A DNA stretch of 40,856 bases from assembly GCA_001873065.1 (NCBI GenBank), contig MNYM01000021.1:1-40856 (forward strand). Direction: 5' to 3'. A program made the translations under genes and the position numbers. Positions 35,540 through 40,856 of this stretch are shown here, piece after piece; the first letter of the stretch is position 1; each line of letters begins with the position of its first letter. The stretch comes from Flavobacteriaceae bacterium CG2_30_31_66. Lineage in GTDB: Bacteria > Bacteroidota > Bacteroidia > Flavobacteriales > Flavobacteriaceae. Below the pieces are notes generated by a model. The model was given only the letters and a program-made list of their open reading frames with translations. It ran no database searches and was not told where the DNA came from.

Positions 35540-35547
35540 TAATTTTG
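35540..35547 (+). promoter_or_regulatory. -7 box before the LOG-family gene
   Basis: TAATTTTG is a perfect TAnnTTTG match, 24 bp before the ATG at 35572. It supports that ATG over the TTG at 35545, which would lie inside the box. Confidence 0.55.
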
Positions 35548-35571
35548 AAAACTTTTAAAATTAGCATTAGT

Positions 35572-36279
35572 ATGACAAATGACGACAGAAAAATAAGAGA
35601 AAGACTCCAACAAAAAACCTGGAATGAAATAAAAACAAACGATTCGTGGGCCATTTTTAAAATCATGGCTGAGTTTGTTGATGGCTATGAAGCTCTTAGT
35701 AAATTGGGTCCTTGTGTTTCTATTTTTGGTTCTGCAAGAACAAAACCTGAACATCCAAACTATATTTTAGCTGAAAAAATTGCATTTAAATTAACCCAAA
35801 GTGGATTTGGTGTGATTACTGGTGGTGGCCCAGGAATCATGGAAGCAGGAAACAAAGGAGCCAATAGAGGAAAGGGATTGTCTGTTGGATTGAACATAGA
35901 ATTGCCATTTGAACAACACAATAATCCTTGGATTGATCGTGGAAAAAGTTTAGATTTTGATTACTTTTTTGTTCGTAAAGTAATGTTCGTAAAATATTCG
36001 CAAGGATTTGTGGTAATGCCAGGAGGATTTGGCACCATGGACGAACTTTTTGAAGCAATCACGTTAATTCAAACAAAAAAAATTGGACGTTTTCCCATAG
36101 TTTTGGTGGGAACAAAATTTTGGTCAGGATTGATTGATTGGATAAGAGAAACTCTTATCACAGAAGGAAATATCAAAGAAGAAGATTTAAATCTTTTTAG
36201 ATTGGTAGATACTGCTGATGAAGCTGTTGATCATTTCAACAAATTCTATGATAAATACAAATTAAAACCAAACTTTTAA
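35572..36279 (+). CDS. LOG-family (TIGR00730) nucleotide 5'-monophosphate phosphoribohydrolase
   Basis: 235 residues from the ATG at 35572. The family has a Rossmann-like fold with GGGPGIMEAGNKGA and the signature PGGFGTMDE; such proteins, often mislabelled lysine decarboxylases, cleave the N-glycosidic bond of nucleoside monophosphates or cytokinin precursors. The bacterial role is probably nucleotide salvage or clean-up. The stop TAA overlaps the ATG of the next gene by one base, so translation is coupled with the secreted nuclease. Confidence 0.9.
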   Translation: MTNDDRKIRERLQQKTWNEIKTNDSWAIFKIMAEFVDGYEALSKLGPCVSIFGSARTKPEHPNYILAEKIAFKLTQSGFGVITGGGPGIMEAGNKGANRGKGLSVGLNIELPFEQHNNPWIDRGKSLDFDYFFVRKVMFVKYSQGFVVMPGGFGTMDELFEAITLIQTKKIGRFPIVLVGTKFWSGLIDWIRETLITEGNIKEEDLNLFRLVDTADEAVDHFNKFYDKYKLKPNF

Positions 36280-37562
36280 TGTATTTTTCAAGGAAACAAC
36301 TTGTTGTTGTTTTAGTGATTTTAAGCTCTTGTTTACATTCTCAAACAAGAATTAAAACCCTATTTTACAATACTTTAAATTATAAAATTGACATTGTAAG
36401 TCAAGAAAAAACACCGCATTTAAAAACAATTTTAGAAACTATACAGCCAGATTTATTTATGGTTTGTGAACTTAAAAATGAACCTGCTTCTAATTATCTA
36501 TTTGAAAATGCGATTCTTCCTTTTAATGCAAATTTCAAAAAAGCACCTTACAGAATTGTGCAATCTCCAGCAAAAGATTTATCTCAAATGGTATATTACA
36601 ATTCCGAAAAACTGACTTTAGAGAAAGATAAAGTAATTGCTACAAATGTTAGAGATATCAATCATTATACATTTAAAATCAACACTGAAAATAGTGAAAC
36701 AAATCCCCTAAGAATTGAGGTTTTTGTAACACATTTAAAAGCATCTACAGGCTATGAAAATAGGCAACAAAGACTTGAATCTGTTGAAGATTTTGTAAAA
36801 GAATTAGATAGATTACCTGAAAATAGTGCCATTTTATTTGCTGGAGATTTTAATTTTTACACGAGTAATGAACCTGGCTTTCAAAAAATAATTGATCCAA
36901 CAAATTCAATAAAAATAATTGACCCAATCAACAGACTTTGTCCACCATTTCCTGAAAATGGCATTGATTATTTCAATGAAGACAATTATAATAATACCTA
37001 TTTTTGGAACAATTCGTCATTTGCTGCTATTCATTCACAATCCACTAGATCATTACAACTAAATGGTGATGGTGCTGGAGGTGGTATGGATGACCGTTTT
37101 GATTTTATCATGATGTCCGAAAATTTAAAGACAAATTCAACAGTATATTTCGTTGAAAATAGTTACAAAACCATTGGTAATAATAAAAATTGCTATAACT
37201 CATCTGTAAATGATTTAGATTGTACAGGAGAATATTCACAAAATTTAAGAGATGCTTTGTATTATTTTAGTGATCATTTGCCAATTTCTATGGAAATAGA
37301 AACTCCGCAAAACACTTTAACAATTTCAGAAAATAACATTCCTATCAAATTTATTGGGTCAAATTTGGTTTCTGATTATTTAAGTTTACATTTAACCGAA
37401 GAAATTAAAGTTATTTCAATATACAATCTATTAGGACAAAAAGTTTACGAATTGAAAAACAACAACAATTCTGAGATAAAAATTGCAACAAGCTCGTTTA
37501 ATAAAGGGCTATATTATTTAAAAACCGAGCATACTAAGCCATTAAAATTCATTAAAATATAA
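36279..37562 (+). CDS. Secreted endonuclease/exonuclease/phosphatase-fold enzyme with T9SS tail
   Basis: 427 residues. An N-terminal signal peptide (QLVVVLVILSSCLHSQ) is followed by a DNase I-like domain: Glu in CELKNE, VTHLKAS, AGDFNFY (metal-binding Asp-Asn), DDRFDFI and the catalytic pair SDHLP. The last 80 residues form a type A T9SS sorting domain (SDYLSLHLTEEIKVISIYNL, then LGQKV and FNKGLYYLKT), so the protein is secreted through the type IX system and may be anchored or released. It could be a DNase used to take phosphorus or nucleotides from extracellular DNA, or a phosphodiesterase of other substrates. It overlaps the LOG gene by one base and precedes the next gene by one base. Confidence 0.88.
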   Translation: MYFSRKQLVVVLVILSSCLHSQTRIKTLFYNTLNYKIDIVSQEKTPHLKTILETIQPDLFMVCELKNEPASNYLFENAILPFNANFKKAPYRIVQSPAKDLSQMVYYNSEKLTLEKDKVIATNVRDINHYTFKINTENSETNPLRIEVFVTHLKASTGYENRQQRLESVEDFVKELDRLPENSAILFAGDFNFYTSNEPGFQKIIDPTNSIKIIDPINRLCPPFPENGIDYFNEDNYNNTYFWNNSSFAAIHSQSTRSLQLNGDGAGGGMDDRFDFIMMSENLKTNSTVYFVENSYKTIGNNKNCYNSSVNDLDCTGEYSQNLRDALYYFSDHLPISMEIETPQNTLTISENNIPIKFIGSNLVSDYLSLHLTEEIKVISIYNLLGQKVYELKNNNNSEIKIATSSFNKGLYYLKTEHTKPLKFIKI

Positions 37563-37563
37563 C

Positions 37564-40374
37564 TTGAAAATACCTCAAATCATAGTAAAATTATGTTTGT
37601 TTTGGTCAGTTTTTTCAATGGCTCAAAACAATACGATTGCTATAAAAGCTGATTTTAACCCCTCAAAAAACGAGTTGAAAATTCAGCAAGAAATCGTGTT
37701 TTTTAATAATTCTGATTCAATTTTAAATCACATTTTTTTGCATAATTGGATAAATAGTTTCAGAGATCGGAAAACACCTTTGTCAAAAAGATTAATTAAA
37801 GATTTTAAAAAAGAATTGTATTTCGCAAAACCAGAAGAGCTTGGATTTACGACCATTAAAAACTTAACCGTAGATTTTGAAAATAATTATTTTAAGGAAG
37901 TTCACGGACAAGCTGATATTATTGATATTCGCCTAAATAAACCTTTAAAATCAGGTGAAAAAACAACTATAAGAATTACTTATTCTCAAAAAATCCCAAG
38001 TGCAAAATTTACAAGTTATGGAAAAACAGATGACGGATATCACCTTCGTTTTTGGTACATGACTCCAGCAGTTTATAAAAATGGTTGGAAATTAATGAGC
38101 AACTTAAACACAGATGATTTGTATGAACAACCTACTGATTTTACAATTGAAATAAAAATCCCAAAACCTTTTCTTTTAGAGAGTAATTTGTATGAATATG
38201 TCACCAAAAACGAGAATAACATAGATTATTATTTGGTCGCAAAAAACAAAACAAATGTTATATTATCAATCAATAAAAAAAAACAACTCAAAACATTTAA
38301 AACCGATGATATCGCAATTTATACAGATGTTTTAAATGAGAAAATTAATGAAACAGCTTGCTTAGAAATTTTAAACAGAGAACTCGTTTTTATTGAAAAA
38401 TATTTAGGAAAATTTCCTCACAAAGAAATTTATATCGACAAAATTACTCAAAACAAAAATCCCATTTATGGATTGAGTCAATTACCAAATTTTATTCGCC
38501 CTTTTTCAGATGATTTTAAATGGGATATTACGCTATTTAAAGCCATTTCAATTGCATATTTAGAAAGTACAATGTTGGTAAATCTGCGTGAAGATTATTG
38601 GCTTATTGATGGTATTCAAAATTATCTAATTATTGAATATATTGAAACCTATTATCCTGATATGATGTTACTTGGAAAATTATCAAATTCCTGGTTTCTA
38701 AAAACTTTTAATATTTCAAAACTCAAATTCAACGAAAAATATCCGTCGATTTATCAATTTGTTTCTAGACAATTTTTGGATCAAGCACTTGATACTCCTG
38801 TTGATTCTTTATCAAATTTCAATAGAAAAATTGCCAATAAATACAAAGCTGGCTTGGCTTTTAAATACCTAAAAAATTACGTTGGTGATAGTATTTTAAA
38901 CAATAGTATTAAAGAATTATACCAAAAAAATGACCCTCAATTGGTTTCAACTGCTGATTTTCAAAAAATTATTATTAAAAATTCACCCAAAAATTTAGAT
39001 TGGTTTTTTCAAGATTTTATCAAAACAAACAAAAAAATAGACCACACAATTGATGCTGTTTTAGTCGAAAATGACAGTCTAAAAGTGACTATCAGAAATA
39101 AAAGAAATATCACAACTCCTTTACTTTTATATGGATTAAATGACAGAGAAATCATATTTAAAAAATGGATTACTGACATTGATGACACTAAAATTATAAA
39201 CATTCCTAAAGAAGGAATTAATAAAGTTGCCTTAAATTATGAAAACTTTTATCCCGAATTGAATACACTTGATAATTGGAAAAGACTAGAGAAAAAAATC
39301 TTTAACAAACCTATTAAATTCAATTTGATTAAGGACATTGATGACCCTTATTATAACCAACTTTTCTATCAACCAAATGTGAGTTACAACTTTTATAACG
39401 GTTTGATTCTTGGTGTTAAATTACACAACAAACCTTTTATTAAAAGAAATTTAGAATTTACTATTTCACCTTCTTATGCTACAAAAAGTAGCTCATTGAT
39501 AGGTCAATTTTCAATACTTTGTAATCAATATTTTGAAGAAACTTCAATTTATAGAATTCGTTACGGACTCTCAGGTTTGACGCTAGACTATGCCCCTAAT
39601 CTTTCCTATAAATCATTTATGCCTTTCGTGAAGATAGAATTCAAAAGAAGAGAATTAAGAGATGCAACTTCCGAAGTTTTAAGTGCAAAAATGGTGCATA
39701 TTGACAAAGAAATCGCACCAAATACGATTAAAACTGACCAAGATAATTATAATGTTTTAAGCTTCAATTATAGTTTCGTAAATCCTGATATTATAAAAGA
39801 ATATAGGTATAGTTTAAGCGCAGAAATTGCCAAAAATTTTTCAAAAATTGGCGTAGATTTAAGGTATAGATCTTTGACAACTTCCGATACTCAGCTAGAT
39901 TTTAGGGTTTTTGCTGGAACTTTTTTAAGCAATAAAACTACAGGAAATTATTTTAGTTTTGGCTTAGACAGAGCAAACGATTACCTTTTTCAACTAAATT
40001 ATTTAGGTAGATCAGAAGATTCTGGTTTTTTTAGCCAACAATTTATTATTACTGATGGCGGATTTAAATCGGTTTTACCAACCAGATTTGCCAATCAATT
40101 CATGCTTTCATTCAATTCAAGTTTTGGATTGTGGAAATGGGTTGAATTTTATAATGATGTCGCCTTTCTAAAAAGTAAAAATAGTCCTGTTTTCTTCGGA
40201 TATGAAAACGGAATTCGCTTTAATTTCATCCACCAAATTATGGAAGTTTATTTTCCTTTATATTCCAATAATGGTTGGGAAGTTTCGCAAGGAAATTATC
40301 ATGAAAAAATTCGTTTTACACTCACAGCAAATTTCAATTCAATTTTCAACTTTATAAGAAGAGGGGTTTTATAA
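37564..40374 (+). CDS. M1-peptidase-like outer-membrane protein without zinc motif
   Basis: 936 residues. A TTG start is used, followed by a signal peptide (IIVKLCLFWSVFSMAQ). Residues 20-460 have the order of an M1 aminopeptidase (N-terminal beta domain, then a helical domain), but the expected HExxH is replaced by a SIAYLEST stretch near 330 and the downstream WxDEG-like element reads YWLIDGIQNYL (346-356). Catalytic zinc binding is therefore unlikely. Residues about 560-936 have the alternating pattern of an outer-membrane beta-barrel and end without a sorting domain. Related proteins are common in Flavobacteriaceae and are called M1 metallopeptidases; a binding, assembly or transport role is more probable. 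It starts 1 nt after the nuclease stop. Confidence 0.75.
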   Translation: MKIPQIIVKLCLFWSVFSMAQNNTIAIKADFNPSKNELKIQQEIVFFNNSDSILNHIFLHNWINSFRDRKTPLSKRLIKDFKKELYFAKPEELGFTTIKNLTVDFENNYFKEVHGQADIIDIRLNKPLKSGEKTTIRITYSQKIPSAKFTSYGKTDDGYHLRFWYMTPAVYKNGWKLMSNLNTDDLYEQPTDFTIEIKIPKPFLLESNLYEYVTKNENNIDYYLVAKNKTNVILSINKKKQLKTFKTDDIAIYTDVLNEKINETACLEILNRELVFIEKYLGKFPHKEIYIDKITQNKNPIYGLSQLPNFIRPFSDDFKWDITLFKAISIAYLESTMLVNLREDYWLIDGIQNYLIIEYIETYYPDMMLLGKLSNSWFLKTFNISKLKFNEKYPSIYQFVSRQFLDQALDTPVDSLSNFNRKIANKYKAGLAFKYLKNYVGDSILNNSIKELYQKNDPQLVSTADFQKIIIKNSPKNLDWFFQDFIKTNKKIDHTIDAVLVENDSLKVTIRNKRNITTPLLLYGLNDREIIFKKWITDIDDTKIINIPKEGINKVALNYENFYPELNTLDNWKRLEKKIFNKPIKFNLIKDIDDPYYNQLFYQPNVSYNFYNGLILGVKLHNKPFIKRNLEFTISPSYATKSSSLIGQFSILCNQYFEETSIYRIRYGLSGLTLDYAPNLSYKSFMPFVKIEFKRRELRDATSEVLSAKMVHIDKEIAPNTIKTDQDNYNVLSFNYSFVNPDIIKEYRYSLSAEIAKNFSKIGVDLRYRSLTTSDTQLDFRVFAGTFLSNKTTGNYFSFGLDRANDYLFQLNYLGRSEDSGFFSQQFIITDGGFKSVLPTRFANQFMLSFNSSFGLWKWVEFYNDVAFLKSKNSPVFFGYENGIRFNFIHQIMEVYFPLYSNNGWEVSQGNYHEKIRFTLTANFNSIFNFIRRGVL

Positions 40375-40390
40375 CTTTATCGTTTTCGTG

Positions 40391-40436
40391 AAAAACTGAA
40401 ATATACCTACTTATAGGTACATTTCAGTTTTTTTTA
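40391..40436 (+). terminator. Terminator after the M1-like gene
   Basis: AAAACTGAAAT plus TACCTA (from 40392) pairs with TAGGTA plus ATTTCAGTTTT, with one A-C mismatch and the loop CTTA, and is followed by a T-run that ends at 40435. It closes the LOG-nuclease-M1 operon. Confidence 0.9.
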
Positions 40437-40441
40437 ATTTG

Positions 40442-40449
40442 TAAATTTG
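40442..40449 (+). promoter_or_regulatory. -7 box of the last gene
   Basis: TAAATTTG matches TAnnTTTG and lies 30 bp before the ATG at 40480, just after the terminator. Confidence 0.55.
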
Positions 40450-40479
40450 GCTAAATAAACCAATAAAATTATAATCAAT

Positions 40480-40856
40480 ATGAAAATTAAAAATTATGTG
40501 CTCTCAATTTTTATTTTTTCATTTAGTCTTGTAAGTTATTCTCAGGATGAAAATGAAAATTTAGAAATGAAAAATGCTTTTGCGGCATCCTTTGGACTAC
40601 CTGGATTGGGTATTGAATATGCCAGAAAACTCAGTCCAAAACTCAGTACAAGACTTGCTTGGCACTCAGCACAACTCATCAACTTAAGAGCTGAAAATAT
40701 TGAAATCAAGGATGATAACGTTGATTTATTGGCCAATGCAGAAGTTTCAATAATCGATTTAGGAATTGAGTATAATCCTTTTAAAAATTCATCTTTTAAG
40801 TTAACAACTGGAATTGGATTTTTAACAAATGTAAACACCAATCTAGTGGTAACCTA
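40480..40856 (+). CDS. Outer-membrane beta-barrel-like protein, 5' part only
   Basis: The ATG at 40480 begins a signal peptide (KIKNYVLSIFIFSFSLVSYS) followed by 105 residues before the right edge. The visible part has alternating strands with glycine-tyrosine and glycine-phenylalanine turns (AASFGLPGLGIEYARKLSPK, and LGIEYNPF, LTTGIGFLTN), which is typical of small flavobacterial outer-membrane porin-like or OmpW-like barrels. The family cannot be fixed from this fragment. It has its own promoter and is not part of the preceding operon. Confidence 0.75.
   Translation, partial: MKIKNYVLSIFIFSFSLVSYSQDENENLEMKNAFAASFGLPGLGIEYARKLSPKLSTRLAWHSAQLINLRAENIEIKDDNVDLLANAEVSIIDLGIEYNPFKNSSFKLTTGIGFLTNVNTNLVVT

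Overview
The window comes from an AT-rich member of the Bacteroidota, almost certainly family Flavobacteriaceae. The evidence is the type IX secretion (T9SS) sorting tail on one protein, promoters of the Bacteroidota type (TAnnTTTG -7 boxes), near absence of Shine-Dalgarno sites with one striking exception at rpsU, an RteC homologue, and flavobacterial versions of RpoB, RpoC, UvrA and chorismate synthase. Genus cannot be fixed from the sequence alone.

Layout. (1) Positions 1 to about 9550 are an integrated mobile element, all on the minus strand. Its right edge abuts a tRNA-Ser(UGA) gene. It carries a CTnDOT-type tyrosine integrase, rteC, a helix-turn-helix excisionase/regulator-like gene, a winged-helix replication or regulatory protein, a DnaC-like ATPase, and a three-gene cargo operon: a large SNF2-type helicase, a DUF4391 protein and the start of a type III-like Mod DNA methyltransferase that runs off the left edge. 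The cargo looks like an anti-phage restriction or defence island. (2) Positions 9574-11301 hold tRNA-Ser, aroC (plus strand) and a DUF3467 gene that converges on it. (3) Positions 11411-26062 are the core gene-expression cluster, read on the minus strand: rpsU - xerC - hpf - tRNA-Thr(UGU) - tRNA-Tyr - tRNA-Gly(UCC) - tRNA-Thr(GGU) - tuf - tRNA-Trp - secE - nusG - rplK - rplA - rplJ - rplL - rpoB - rpoC. (4) Positions 26233-31249 (minus) carry two likely operons: an AGCS symporter, a helix-hairpin-helix protein and an acyl-CoA dehydrogenase; and a PspC-like protein with an RmlD-like reductase. (5) Positions 31361-40856 are mixed: uvrA (plus), a small membrane protein and an orphan lipoprotein (minus), then a plus-strand operon of a LOG-family hydrolase, a T9SS-secreted nuclease/phosphatase and an M1-peptidase-like outer-membrane protein that lacks the zinc motif, and finally the start of an outer-membrane protein.

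Non-coding signals that deserve attention: a paired operator (TTCACAA-N12-TTGTGAA) used twice around the helix-turn-helix gene of the element; a nested perfect palindrome just before the rteC start; spacers built from strictly 7-nt-phased repeats at four loci, three of them directly before a start codon and so placing stop codons in all three frames; a tRNA-operon promoter embedded in a terminator; and an exceptional Shine-Dalgarno site before rpsU that fits the known bS21 autoregulation of Bacteroidota. No CRISPR array, insertion sequence or rRNA gene was seen. The best candidate for an under-described system is the helicase-DUF4391-Mod operon, but it is incomplete here and its function is inferred from its parts.
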